Shown: positions 11,091 to 21,823 of the stretch, piece after piece
Layout of the letters: each line of letters starts with the position of its first letter
Position numbering within the stretch: the stretch's first letter is position 1
Assembly: GCF_041296385.1 (NCBI RefSeq)
Contig: NW_027184062.1
Location: 935,001-999,000 of the forward strand
Reading direction: 5' to 3'
Length of the DNA stretch: 64,000 nt
Origin: Aphelocoma coerulescens
Lineage: Eukaryota > Chordata > Aves > Passeriformes > Corvidae
Position numbers and translations under genes: made by a program
The notes under the pieces: generated by a model
The model's database searches: none
What the model was told of the DNA's origin: nothing
Seen by the model: the letters and a program-made list of their open reading frames with translations, nothing else

Positions 11091-12759
11091 GGCCACCTTC
11101 CTCTCCAGCTGAGCTTTCACTGCACCAAAGTTCTCCCTACAGTGGCAAGAGACATCTCTGTGGAAGGAATGAGGAGGAGGTGTCTTTACAAACTATCTGT
11201 GGGCATGATGGTAGATAAAGCCAGATACTGATAGGTGAAAGAAGCAAAGGGAGGAACCATAAATTCCATAGGAATTCCACTAATTGACACAGACTGTTAC
11301 TCACTCAAGACTCTGCTAATCCCTGGATTTAGAGAAAAAGAACAGAGACACAAGGAAAAGAATGAGGGTGGGGGGTGCACATTAGAAAGGGGGTTTGTAT
11401 TAAGCCATTCGGGAAGTCTGTACCTCTCAAGTACCTCAGCCAGTGGGGAAGGAGAGAGGAAAATGCAGCCGGGAAATCAGGAGAAAAAGGAAGCTGCGTC
11501 CTCTAACAATTTGAGAGATCCCATGGGAAATGCCCATGGCCTCTCCCTTTATTCGAATAAAGTAACAGGATTGCTCTGTCTCTTGTTTGGACATAAACCT
11601 GTGGTGTTTGTGGATTAATTTTCCTGACATCTGTATTCTTCTGCTGACCTTGCTTCCACTGGGCACACAGCTTTCTTTTCCATCCTCTTTCCCAGAGAAG
11701 ATGCCTTCTGCCTCGTCTGCTTGGATTCCGACATTTGGGACTCTCCTACTCCTGTGCCCTTAGGAGGTGATGTTTCAAAATTGACCAGCACTGATGGACC
11801 CCAGCACCTGCAAAAGCATTGTCCCTGGAGACCCTGCTTACCAGTTCCCTGAGCAGTCTGAAGTCTGCTCTCCTCATGCCCCGAACTGAGGTTTTGCTGG
11901 CCCTTTTCCTCTTGTCAGAGGTTGGAAAGTCGATTTATCTGTGGTCACTGTGGCCAAGACGGCCACCAGTCCCCACTTGGCTCAGGGCACGTGGGACTCA
12001 GACGGCGGCCTGGCTCCAGGGGGGCTGAGCTGGAGAGTCCTGGGCTGTGGGGGGCTCCCCCCTTACCTGGGAGGAGGCTCCCTGGGGAGGAAGAAGGGTC
12101 TGGCATGAGCCACAAGGCCCCTGGCCAAAGGACAGTAGCAGGGGACATGTCCGTAGCAGATGCTGTCTGGGAGGAGCTGTGGCAAGGAGTGGGTGTGGGG
12201 CTGGGGCTGTCACAGAGCTCAGAGAGGGTGTTCCCCCAGCCCAGCAGGCAGAAAGCCGCTGGCTCACAGCAGGAGCCAAGTTCCAGGTCACCAGAAACAG
12301 CCCCCTCCCTCACCAGTGCTCCCAGCCTCCCAGAAAGGTTGGTTATGCTCATGGGTGCTGCCAAGGTTCCCCATGAGAACAGGGCTGGACACCCTAAAAA
12401 GGGGGGTGAGCACCCCAGGGGCAAAGTCAGGGCAGGGGGGAATGAGTGGGATGAGTGTGAGAGGACCACCTCTACCCCTCCCATCCTGCGCCAGGGAGCA
12501 GGGACCTTCCTGGGACAGCTCCAAGAGGATATTCAGTACCATCCTTGCCTGGGACAGGGGTGCCAAGGAGATCCAGGAGGGATCAGTGTCCAGCTCTGTG
12601 TCCTGGGACACCCTGCACCCTGTTCCCCACAGCCCTGATTTTCAGGAAGGAGCCACAGGAGTCTCCTGGCCATTGATGGATTTTTCTTTCAGGAATTCAC
12701 TGTGGAGCTCGTTTCTCTTTTTTTTTCCTCTTTCTGAGCTCCTGTAAACACGGCATACA
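11091..12759. other. Spacer stretch, no gene recognised
   Basis: Short open frames only. Around 11535-11640 an AATAAAG followed by a T-rich tail could be the end of an old LTR, but nothing supports a boundary. Confidence 0.4.
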
Positions 12760-13260
12760 GCTGGAAGGGGCGGGGCGGAGAAGACCCAGCTGGGGAAGTC
12801 TTGAGGGGTTCTGTGTCTCTGGCACCCTGCTTTCCTCCTCTCCCTTTCGTGGAGGTGTGGGCTGGCAACGGAGCATCTTCCCCGAGTGGCCGCGGTGCCC
12901 CGAATCCCTGCCCTGAGTGGAGGGACAACACTGGGCGTCTCTGGTCTGCCCCACGCAGCCAGGGTGTCCCACAGAGCTCCTCCAAACCCCTGCTCTTGGC
13001 CGCCAGGGGCCTAATTAGGGACGTATTAACGAGGGACGAACTAAGGGCGCTAATTAGGGAAGGGAGGGCGGGGAGCCGGTCCCACCAGGACGGTGGGCGT
13101 GGCCAAGGCCTCAGCGGCGCCGAGGGGGCGTGGTCTGAGCGGGGGCGGGGCCAGCGCTGAGGGGAAAAAGGGCGGGGAAAAGGCTCGGTGCTGCTGAGGG
13201 GAAGCGTCGGGAAGGAGGGGATGGAGGGATATTGTTGGGAAAAAGGGAGACACAAGAGCT
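12760..13260. promoter_or_regulatory. GC-rich patch with GC boxes in spacer
   Basis: The patch contains several GGGGCGGGG-type boxes (near 12765 and 13140), frequent CpG and a TAATTAGGG/TATTAACGAGGGACG microrepeat (13010-13060). It could be a small CpG island promoter; I find no gene that clearly starts from it. A frame opening at 13492 has a basic, helical start but soon loses any recognisable pattern. Confidence 0.35.
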
Positions 13261-13884
13261 CTTGGGGGCCTGAAACCACTAACAGTGGTGGAGGGGAGCC
13301 CAACACACTCCTCCTATGTATCCCTATCCTTTACACAGGGGAAGCCGTGGCTGAAATCCAGGAAAAACAGCGCTGTGGATCCAAGGAATCAGAAGCAGGA
13401 TCTGTGTGGAGGGTGTCCCTCACGGGAGGCACATGAATCGAATTGAGCGAGGCTGAGGCAGGAGGGTCACGCCGAGCAGAGAAGGGCGTCCATGCCAAGG
13501 CCCAGGGCAGCCCTGTCCCGGGAAGTGCGCAGGGAGCGGATCCTTGAGCTGCTGCACGTTCGCGCTGCCCTCGCTCAGCCGGGAGCCCCCTCGTTGCCCA
13601 GGGGGAGCTGGTGGCAGTGGGGAGTGGGAGAGGGAAAGATCTGTCCTACACCTCCATGGACTCTGATGCCGCGTTCCTGGACTGCGCCAAATGGCTGCCC
13701 TGTTGGGAACAGAACCAGAGACTTCCCATCAACATCCTGATTTACTGCTCCAGAAAAAGAAAAATCCCAAACATTAATTCCAAGGGGGATAATTTAATAT
13801 CTCCTCGGCATCTGGAGATCTATTACCTGAATCCAGTCATGAGTTTCCTTCAGGTCTCCTCCCTCGGGACCAGTTAAACAGGAG

Positions 13885-14840
13885 GTGGGGTTAAACCCTT
13901 CCCCCCTACTTAATTCTAAATCCTCCTGTTCCATGAGAGGCTCTTTTGGTCAACAAAGCCTTAACTTGATGTGAAGCTTAAGGGTTAGAGAGCCTCCTGC
14001 CGTCCTCAGTTACCATGAAAACCGTGGCTGCACAATTTTGCAAACGATGGGGCCACCCCTCGCCGAGGGGTCTAACATTTCAGAAGAACGGGCCATCGGT
14101 CTTCAAGTACCGCCCCGTGGTGTTCTTGCACTAGAACTCCTCTGGCGTGGTCCTGTTCAACATCCACATAAAATGCAAATACTTCTTCCCTGTTTGGAAG
14201 GGCTAGGGCAGGAGCCTCAGTTCATCTGCTTTTTAACACTTTAAAATTCTGCCAGGTTCTCACCTTGAAGGATAGCAGTGTTATAGGGAAACATCCGTGG
14301 CTCCAAAAGACCTGCCTTTAACAGGGACTCAGTAAAAGGCTGTAACCCCTTCCTTCCCTCCTGAAAGAGGGTATTGCTTTTTAAACACCACTTGTCCTGG
14401 TGGCTTCAAAGTGATTTGGAGAGGTTCCATATCTAATTTTCCACATTTCCCTGGGTCTACTTCAGCATAGGTCTTCTCAGGCATTTGACAGACAGTTACA
14501 GCAGTGGTAGCTTCCTTATCACCTTTCACAATATTAATTTACATTCCCAGTTTAGCCATCAAATCCCTTCCCAGTAAATTACAATCACAATCAGGAAGAA
14601 ACAGAAATTCATGCCTTTCAAACCTATCCCCCGCATTTACCAATAGTGGTTGAATAAAATGCAGCTGCTTCTCTATCCCACTTGGTCCCTGAATAATCAA
14701 AGAACTTCTTGACACTTTCCCCCCTTAGGCCTAAAGTTGCAAGTGGATCGAGAGGTCCCGTGTGTCCCAGGGAACTGACTTGCTCTCTGTCTGCACCAAC
14801 CCTGCCTGTTAGCAAGGGCCCCAGTGTGGTGAGTCCCTGG
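13885..14840 (-). mobile_element. Endogenous retrovirus pro-pol relic (gammaretrovirus-like)
   Basis: On the minus strand, pieces of retroviral pol occur in the correct order. First comes the end of a protease with the LLGRDLMAKLG motif (near 14550). Next is the start of reverse transcriptase with a TLKP...QYPL motif (14329-14529). After a jump there is a piece resembling the RT connection and RNase H boundary, with a GWPHRLQ motif near 14050. Stops and frameshifts separate the pieces, and most of the polymerase is missing, so it cannot be functional. Upstream sequence (to about 15500) may be decayed gag but is not recognisable. Confidence 0.65.
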
Positions 14841-16439
14841 TACGATGGGAGCCCCTGACACCCCTACCAATCCATTTCCATCAAACGGTGGCTCTGCGGT
14901 CACTCCCGCGTCCAGTGTCCTTCTGCCCTGCAGATGGCACTGATCCCTTCCCCATCGCGGTTTCGATCGGCTCTGCTCTGTGCTGCCCACCCCGTCCCCT
15001 GGATCCTGGGGGTCCCCTTGATCCCTGAGGTTTATAACCCAAATCCTCCACCCTGGCCCCACAAGCCAATCTGGTGCAGGGTCATCTGCTGGATCCCTGC
15101 CACCTGTGTCCTAGGGGCTCTTGGTGTCTTGTACTGGCTTCCCCCTCCAGTTAGGCCAGGGTGGGACTGTAGGAACAATACCTCCTTGTTTTCCCTGCCC
15201 TGGAAGCTGGGGATACAAGGGACCTCCTACTTTGTGGCACTGTCTGCCACTCCCAGGGTCACACAGAGATACCCAGGGACATGCTGGAATGACACTTCCT
15301 TGCTCCATGGCGGCTCCCAGTGTCTTTCAGTGGCATCAGTAGGAGCTGAAGATGGCCTGGATACGCTCCCCAGCTGGTGGCCACCCTGGGCCACCCATCT
15401 TCATCGAGGGTGTCCCCAGCACTGTGGCACTGCCAGTATGTCCTGTCATCCATGCTGGAAGCCAGCTCGTGGATGGAGACCACAACCATGGGGCCCCAGG
15501 ACGTTTGGAAGTAGCCAGGAAGATGGAGTGGGCTCCAGGCTGGGTGGTGGGATGCCCAACCCCACTGCCACAGCCCCTCTGGCTCTCACCTAAAGGTTTC
15601 AGGGTTCTCCTCTGCCACCACCTCCAGCACCCTGAGCAGCATGGAGCCACCTGGGACCCTTACTGAGGTGGAGTAGTGGAAGTATTTTCCCTGAACTGTG
15701 TTGGCAGAAGAGGAGGACAAGGATGTGCAGAGCCATCTGTCCCAAGGTCATGGCTGTGAGGACAAGAGAACAGCCGGGGAACATGGTGGGATGGCACCTG
15801 GCACCACCTTGCCCATCCAGGGCACCCTGAGAGCCAGCAGTGCCGAGCCTGCAGTGCCTGGTCCTCTGAGACCAAGTGCGTGGTCCTCCCTTTCCCTTCC
15901 CAGCCCCTCATCTCCTCCCCTCCCTGCCTTGCTGGGCTCTCCTCACTGCCTCCTCTTTGACCTCCTGGAGCAGCTGCTTATGGATGGACTCTCAGTGGAG
16001 ACCCCCAGACAGGTCCATGGCAGGACGCTGGGGTTTGGCACCTTGTCGGGATTGAGGGGTCCCTCCAGGCACTGAAGCAACTGGAAGACCAGTTGTTACG
16101 GGGCCACTGGAAGGACAGGTGTGGCCACCATGTTTGCACTGGGGGCGGGAGGTCACTGGGATCCCACGTCCTGTCCGCAGTCTTTCTCCCAGCTTTTCGT
16201 GGGTGGCGGACACTCAGCTCAGCCCTCCACGGCTGTGCAGCCCACCAGGGCCAGCAGGACTGCAATGCCCAAAGCCATGGCAAGCATCTTCTCAGGACAG
16301 GCTGACCCCCTCAAGATGGCAGAATCCTGTGGGAATTGGGCTCTCTGGGCATCCTCTCTGCTTTTAGCTGTTGCCAGTGTCCTTGTCCCACAGACCCTGG
16401 CTCTGCCAAGTACCACCAGCTTCTCTGGGTGCTGAAGGG
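14841..16439. other. Spacer stretch with unassigned open frames
   Basis: A 219-codon plus-strand frame (14934-15593) and several overlapping minus-strand frames are present. None shows a motif I can name. A minus-strand frame ending at 16219 includes a hydrophobic signal-peptide-like stretch (MLAMALGIAVLLALVGC), but it stops a few codons later. By position behind the pol relic, part of this may be decayed retroviral gag. Confidence 0.3.
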
Positions 16440-17030
16440 TGTCCAATGGAGGAGGCAGAGTGGTGCGAGGGACAGTGATCTTCCATTTGGGATTGCTGGG
16501 GACAGCTTGGACCAGAACAATATCCATGAGGCTGTGGCATTGGATGGGATTCATCCCAGTATGTCCCAGAAGGAACCCCCTAAATCATCTACCCAAGCTC
16601 CTGAAAGCCCAAGGAGGTCCATGCTGGCTCAATGCTCTCCAGCTGTATGCGACTTGACAGCAAGTGCTTGGACTTTCCAGGAAACTCCAGCCCTCTTAAT
16701 CTAATCTTGATAGCAGGAAAAATGGTGGAGAAGGTCATGCTTGGCACTACTGGGAAGTGATGGGAAGGACAGTGCCAGTGTCAGCCGTGGGCAGCGTGAG
16801 ATAACAGAGGGAAATTCTGGTCTAACTGATTGATTATCCTGCTGCCATAAGGTCACCTGTCTCATGGGTGATGGGAAGGCATTGCAGGTTGTATTTCAGG
16901 ATTTTAAGAGGAGTTTTGATCCTGTCCCTCACAGAATCCTTCTGGAGCAGGTGTCCAGATGTGAGATGAGCAGGGACAGGGTGTGCTGGGTGAAGAACTG
17001 GCTGATGTACTGGTTTTCAATGGGATAGGA
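16440..17030 (+). mobile_element. CR1 LINE fragment (reverse transcriptase region)
   Basis: On the plus strand a GIHP motif occurs near 16546. Further on the frame reads FKRSFDPVPHRILLEQV and then CWVKNWL, which match the CR1 reverse transcriptase pattern FxxAFDTVSHxILLxKL...WVKNWL. Stops and frame changes lie between them. Confidence 0.7.
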
Positions 17031-17049
17031 TCCATTTTCTTCCCAGGAA

Positions 17050-17180
17050 GTGGAACAGAGTTGGATTTGGATTCAGGATGGGAATGCGGTGGATAGCATG
17101 CGGGTGGTTTGGATGTTGCTGAGCAGGGCTTGCTCTCCCCAAGGACTTTACAGTGTCCCATTGGGCAATCCATGTCCCAT
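17050..17180 (+). repeat. Dispersed repeat shared by both spacer ends, right copy
   Basis: Partner of 10740-10905. It follows the plus-strand CR1 fragment directly. Its identity is unknown; it could be an old interspersed element. Confidence 0.6.
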
Positions 17181-17328
17181 GCTCTGCAAGCAAGGAGGTG
17201 ACACCACCATTGTTCCCCTCCTCATCCCTATGTCCTACTTAGACAAGAATCTTCCACCCACTCTGCTCCAGAGGGCCCTCAAGTGCCCACAGGGAGTCCC
17301 TTTCTTCCTCCTGTGGCACTGGAGAGCG

Positions 17329-17486
17329 CTGAGGTGGGCACAGGGCTGTGACGGCACAAAGGGGCTGAGCGCTGGCGAGAGGCAGGGCTGGGATGTCACC
17401 TGGCTGTCCTGGCCCACAGCACTGTGACATCACCGCGCAGTCGCTATGTAACACTGCCAGCACCTGCAGCTGCCAGTGCAGTCGCG
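17329..17486 (+). promoter_or_regulatory. Presumed 5' flank of right kinase gene
   Basis: This is the arm sequence between the palindrome edge and the start codon. It has TGACATCA, close to a cAMP-response element, at 17425-17432, and no clear TATA box. Only 158 bases upstream of the ATG are shared between the arms, so any further regulatory DNA of the two copies would differ: the right copy faces 17328 and the left copy faces 10373. The promoter assignment is by position only. Confidence 0.35.
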
Positions 17487-20400
17487 ATGGGACGCGCCGG
17501 AGCCATGTGTGACGGTGGCGTCCTGGTGATTGTGCTTGTCCTGCTGCTGGCCACTGTGGCTGTCTGGTGGGCCGTTGGCCACTGGCAACCACGGAGGCGG
17601 CAGGCACGGACATCGAAGAGGCGCAAGCGCCCAGGGGTGCAGCCCAGAGGCTCACGGAGGAAGCGAGGAGCCCCTGTGGCTCCCAGGTCCTCCAGGCCTC
17701 GGGTGACCCCTCGCAAGCGGCCACGTGCTCCCGCGAGCCCTCTGGACAGCCCCTGCAGCTGCGGCCCCTGCGTGGCAGTGGCCCAGGAGCTGCAGGAACT
17801 GATGCTGCTGCTCTGGGCTCGCAATGGGACATGGGTGCCGCTCTGCTCTGGGATGTGGCAGGCATTGTGGAAAGAACTGGAGGAGCTGGTGAAGCGAGGC
17901 CACCTGCCCTGCTGTGGCTCGTCCAGCTCCTCCAGGAGCCTCCATCCCTTCAAGAGGCCGCTCCCAGCAAGATTATCCATCCCTGGGAGAGCCTCAACCC
18001 TTGCAAGGACGGCACACCATGAGGGACCCACCATCCAGGCAAGAAGCTCAGGCTGTCAGAGATCCTCCATCCTGCCACGAGCCTCCGCTATCTCTGACAG
18101 CTTCTATCCCCCGCAGACGCTCAGTGAGACCTGTCAGCCTGCAGAAGGTGCAGAGCCTGTGGACAGGTCTCCCAGCTCCCTTGGACTCACGGACTTCAAC
18201 AATACGGGCGCAACCCTGACAACTGACGTGGCCAGGGAAAGCCCAGAAGTCCAAGTGGGAGCCCAGCCCGATCCAGGGGAGCCTTCTCAGGAGCAGGTGG
18301 CGGAGCAGCAAGTGAGCTGGAGCCAGCAGTTGCCGGCCCACAGCTCCCAGGACGCTGTGCCGGCTGTGCCAGCTGGCAACAGCCCGTGCCTGGTGGCAGA
18401 GATGACCCTCAAGAGACCCAGGAGGTTCCTCCATCTCCAGGAAGCTGCTCCAAGACGGCCACCGACTACCAGGAAGGCCTTTCTGGTAGCAGGTGAGATC
18501 TTCTGAGGAGCTGTCTGAGGCTCCCTCGGGGCTCTTGAGGGGCATCCACAGGCCAGGCCAGGGCCCTTGAGAGCAGCAGAGTCTCTGGCTGTTTCCAGTG
18601 CTTCTGATGCCACGGCTTCAAAAAACCCCTCCCTGGTTTGCAGCTGCTCCTGACACCCCCCTGTGCGAGTCCTCGGGCTGTAGCCCCGGCAGTCCTCAAC
18701 AGCAGAGTCCAGCCCACGACGCCGGGGACAGCGACGGTGACGCCCTGCCCCGCTGCCCTCCGGCTCCTGCAGCCGCCTCTGCGCGCTCCCCTGCCCCAGC
18801 TCTGCCGCTCCCCTGCCCGACGGCTGCAAGGCGGTGGCCGCTGCCCGGCGCGCAGCAGGAAGCAGGTCAGAGCAACGTGGCCCGCGGTGGCTCGGCTCGC
18901 TTTACTCGCGGGCACTTGGCCGGGGGGGCCCTGGGCGCAAGGCTGATGGCTCGGTCTCGGTCGCAGGGCAAAAGAAGAAGCTGCAGGAGCTGTACCAGCT
19001 GGGCCCTCAGCTGGGCAGCGGTGGCTTCGGCACCGTTTTCTCGGGCATCCGCCTCTCAGACGGGAGTCCGGTAAAGTGGCCGAGACGGCGGGGCGCGGGA
19101 GGAGGGCCAGGGGCGGGGCGGGGCAGGGCTTGAGCTCAGCCCCGTCTCTCGTGGGCTTGCAGGTGGCCATCAAACGCGTGGCCCGGGAGAGCGTCCTGCG
19201 GTGGTACGAGCTGGTGAGTGAGCGGGGCCACCGCGACAGAGCGGGCCGTGGCGGGCAGGGATAAGGCCGGGGCCCCAGGGCGGGAGGCGGCGCAGGGCGG
19301 GGGGAGCGGGCGTGGGCTCAGCGTGCGAGCCGGAGCATCGCGGGCCCGGGGATGCCAAACACTGGTGATGGGGCCGGGCAGGGGGGCACCCCCCAAGCAT
19401 CCCCTGGGCGGGAGGAAGCCCAAGCACCAGGGAGGCTGCCCAAGGGGGCACTGGGGCATCCCAGGCACGAGGCAGCGGAGCCACAGGGCAGTATCAGGCC
19501 TGCTGGAGGCACTGTCTCCTCCTCACAGCCCGACGGCACCCGTGTTCCCATGGAGATCGTGCTCATGGAGAAGGTGGGCTCTGGCTGCCACAACATCATC
19601 CAGCTCCTCGACTGGTTTGAGCTGCCTGACAGCTTCCTGCTGGTGATGGAGCGTCCGGAGCCATCGCAGGATCTCCTGGCCTTCCTGCTGGAGCAGGGGT
19701 TCCTGTGCGAGGAGATGGCGCGCTGGCTTTTCTGCCAGGTGCTGGAGGCCGTGCGGCACTGCACCGCCTGCGGCGTCCTGCACCGGGACATCAAGCCAGA
19801 GAATCTCCTCGTGGACCCGGAGAGCGGCGACCTGAAGCTCATCGACTTCGGTTGCGGCACCTTCCTCCAGGAGCAGGCCTTCACGCGATTTGCCGGTGAG
19901 CCCACAGGCCAGGCCCTGCTCCCAGTGCCAGGCACTGCACGGCCCCATTCCCTCCTGGGCTGTGGGCTGCGGCATTCAGCCGGCTGCCGGCTGCCCTTTG
20001 GCACGGGGCAGATGCTGTGCCCCAGGAGCCAGCTGCCAGCCCTGCCCACAGAGGGGGGCTGCCAAAGCCAGGCCCCGGCCGCTCGGCTTGGCAGGCCCGC
20101 AAGGGCTTGGGCTGCTCCGCTGGCCTTGTTTGCCTTGCAGAACGGTTTCTTGGCTTTGGCCAATTGGCTGGGGAACGCCCGGTGGCCTCGGGGGGAAGTT
20201 GTGGCCACCGGTGCAGCCCCTGCTTCCGCCAGGAGGCTGGCACCAGGCTCTGGAAGCCAGCAGCCTGCACCTGGACAGCGCCACCTGTCTCCCCTAGGAA
20301 CACACATGTACAGCCCACCCGAGTGGATCTGCCTTGGCTGCTACCACGGCCATTCGGCAACCATCTGGTCCCTGGGTGTGCTGCTGTACGTCATGGTCTG

Positions 20401-20902
20401 CGGGAACATGCCCTTCCAGGAGGACCGTGACATCGTGTCGGGGCAGCTCTTCTTCTGGCAGCAGGTCTCTCCAGGTTGGTGTCTGGCCTCAAGAAGGCAG
20501 GCTTTGGCAGATGGCACCGCGCAGCCCAGCGTGGCCCTCACGCAGCTGCGCGGGAGGCCCATCTGCCCTCAAGAGCTGGCCGCAGGAGGCAGCCCGTGAC
20601 GACGTGGTCGGTGTGGCCTGCTTGGCTGAAGGAGGTGGCGCGTGTCCTGCCGTGCCACTGTCCCGCAAAGGGCAGAGTCAGCCGGGAGGCTGGCACAGCT
20701 CTGAGCACACGCAGCATAGCCCGGGCCCTGGAGGCGCCGGGAGCAGCTGGGCAGGAGCCTTCTGCAAGTGACCGGCGCTTTCTGGTTTCTCTCCCCAGAG
20801 TGCCAACATCTGATCCGCTGGTGTTTGTCCAAGCACCCTGCGGACAGGCCAGCGCTGGAGGAGATCTTGCGCCACCCTTGGGTGCGGGGCAGGCGTCTTT
20901 GA
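17487..20902 (+). CDS. Membrane-anchored PIM-like serine/threonine kinase, right copy (7 exons)
   Basis: Coding exons are 17487-18492, 18599-18865, 18967-19070, 19163-19213, 19529-19895, 20298-20474 and 20799-20902. Every intron is GT-AG, all phases agree, and the total is 2076 nt, giving 691 residues. The start is the first in-frame ATG (context gcgATGg). Residues about 12-31 form one hydrophobic segment followed by basic clusters, which predicts a signal anchor with the kinase in the cytosol. Residues about 35-424 are a low-complexity basic, Pro/Ser-rich linker. The kinase domain has the glycine loop LGSGGFGTV at 440-448, Lys463 (VAIK), the hinge ERPEP typical of PIM, Asp563 in HRDIKPEN and Asp582 in DFG. 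The lysine-HRD spacing of 100 and HRD-DFG spacing of 19 match PIM1. The last exons contain YSPPEWI and end in HPWVRG. Known PIM proteins lack the long N-terminal part. The exon sizes 51, 367 and 177 fit the PIM family as I know it. Confidence 0.85.
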
Positions 20903-20965
20903 TGCCTTGCCAGAGCCTCTGCAGCACCCGATTACCGAGTCCCATGCAGGACTGAGGGCTCGAGA

Positions 20966-20971
20966 AATAAA
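20966..20971 (+). terminator. Poly(A) signal AATAAA of right kinase gene
   Basis: A canonical AATAAA lies 64 bases after the kinase stop codon at 20900-20902, at the expected distance for a short 3' UTR. The mirrored signal on the other strand is at 6730-6735. It supports the proposed last exon. Confidence 0.7.
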
Positions 20972-21226
20972 ACAATCACAAACCCATGCCGGGGTGTCAA
21001 GTCTGGTCCTGTTTAGCAACTTCAGCTAAAGAACCCTCTTGGGAAAAGGGGTAATCAGAGTGTTCCCTTCAGCCTTTGTCAAGCTTTTGATGCCTTTTCT
21101 CCAGGACGGTAGTTCTGTGTCTTCAAGCACAGGCTGTAGTACATGCAGGAGGAGCTGTAACCAGCCTAGAAAGGTAACAGTGAAACAACAGCCGCCCTTT
21201 CAAACTGACGCGGCCACTTGGGTTCA

Positions 21227-21823
21227 CCAGAAGTGATACCTGGGCTCATGTGTGCATTCCAAGGGCCAGCAGGCGGCAGGGACAGAGATGCTGCTCACCT
21301 GCCAAAGCTGTGAGAAGAAGCAGAAACGCCAAAACATCATTTCAGGTCAAGCCCTAATGAACTCTTGCTCTTTCTTCCCCTCACACTGGCAGCAGGCAAA
21401 TGCAGCCCGGTCTGCCTGGATTTAGGGGACAGCAACATCTAAAGGAGCTGTGCAGGGATGCACAGATGCTGAAAGAGACTCTACGGCAGATAGACATGCT
21501 CCAGCAGGCTCAGCCTCCCACACTGGGGCAGGGAAAGAGCGGGAGGGGACCCCCGCTGCCGAGGAAGGAGCGGCAGAGAAAGTGATCCCTAGGGACTCCA
21601 AGGGAACCCCCCTGGTGTTACCAGCCTCTAACCCCATCTCACATTCAGGAGTTGTGTTATGTAACAGAGCAACTCTTGATAACTTTGTTGTACCATGTAG
21701 CCCAGAGCTTTAGAACACTGGGTGGAAGGAGTGGTATTTCTCCCCAGCTGCCTTCTGGAGACTTTGCTATGCCAACAAAGAATCCCTGAATGCTCATAGC
21801 ACCTCCTGTCCAGCAAGGGAGGG
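21227..21823 (+). repeat. 597-base module, right-arm copy
   Basis: Located about 260 bases after the kinase poly(A) signal. It contains an AG acceptor-like site just before GCAAATG (near 21398), then an open frame of 61 codons (21400-21585) with the core LKELCRDAQMLKETLRQIDM, a pattern typical of an amphipathic helix or coiled coil. The frame is preserved in all three copies with substitutions. I do not recognise the protein. It may be an exon of an unidentified gene or part of a mobile element. Confidence 0.6.

Larger units (their letters stand above)
10373..17328. other. Palindrome spacer, 6956 bases
   Basis: This single-copy DNA separates the two arms. Contents from left to right: a diverged relative of the tandem array unit (10373-10690), a repeat shared with 17065-17180, a CR1 piece on the minus strand, an unassigned stretch, a GC-rich patch (about 12760-13260), a retroviral pro-pol relic on the minus strand (about 13885-14840), an unassigned stretch, and a CR1 piece on the plus strand (about 16440-17030). 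I see no intact cellular gene in it. Confidence 0.85.

Noticed and set aside
14934..15593. 219-codon plus-strand frame as a glycoprotein gene
   Set aside because: Possible N-glycosylation sites occur, but there is no signal peptide or recognisable domain, and the region sits behind a minus-strand retroviral relic.
17424..17486. Earlier start for the kinase at 17424
   Set aside because: The codon is GTG, not ATG; the first in-frame ATG is 17487 and has a good context.
19352..20599. 415-codon single open frame through the kinase exons (mirror 7102-8349)
   Set aside because: It reads through introns with clear GT-AG borders; only its PIM-like parts coincide with real exons.
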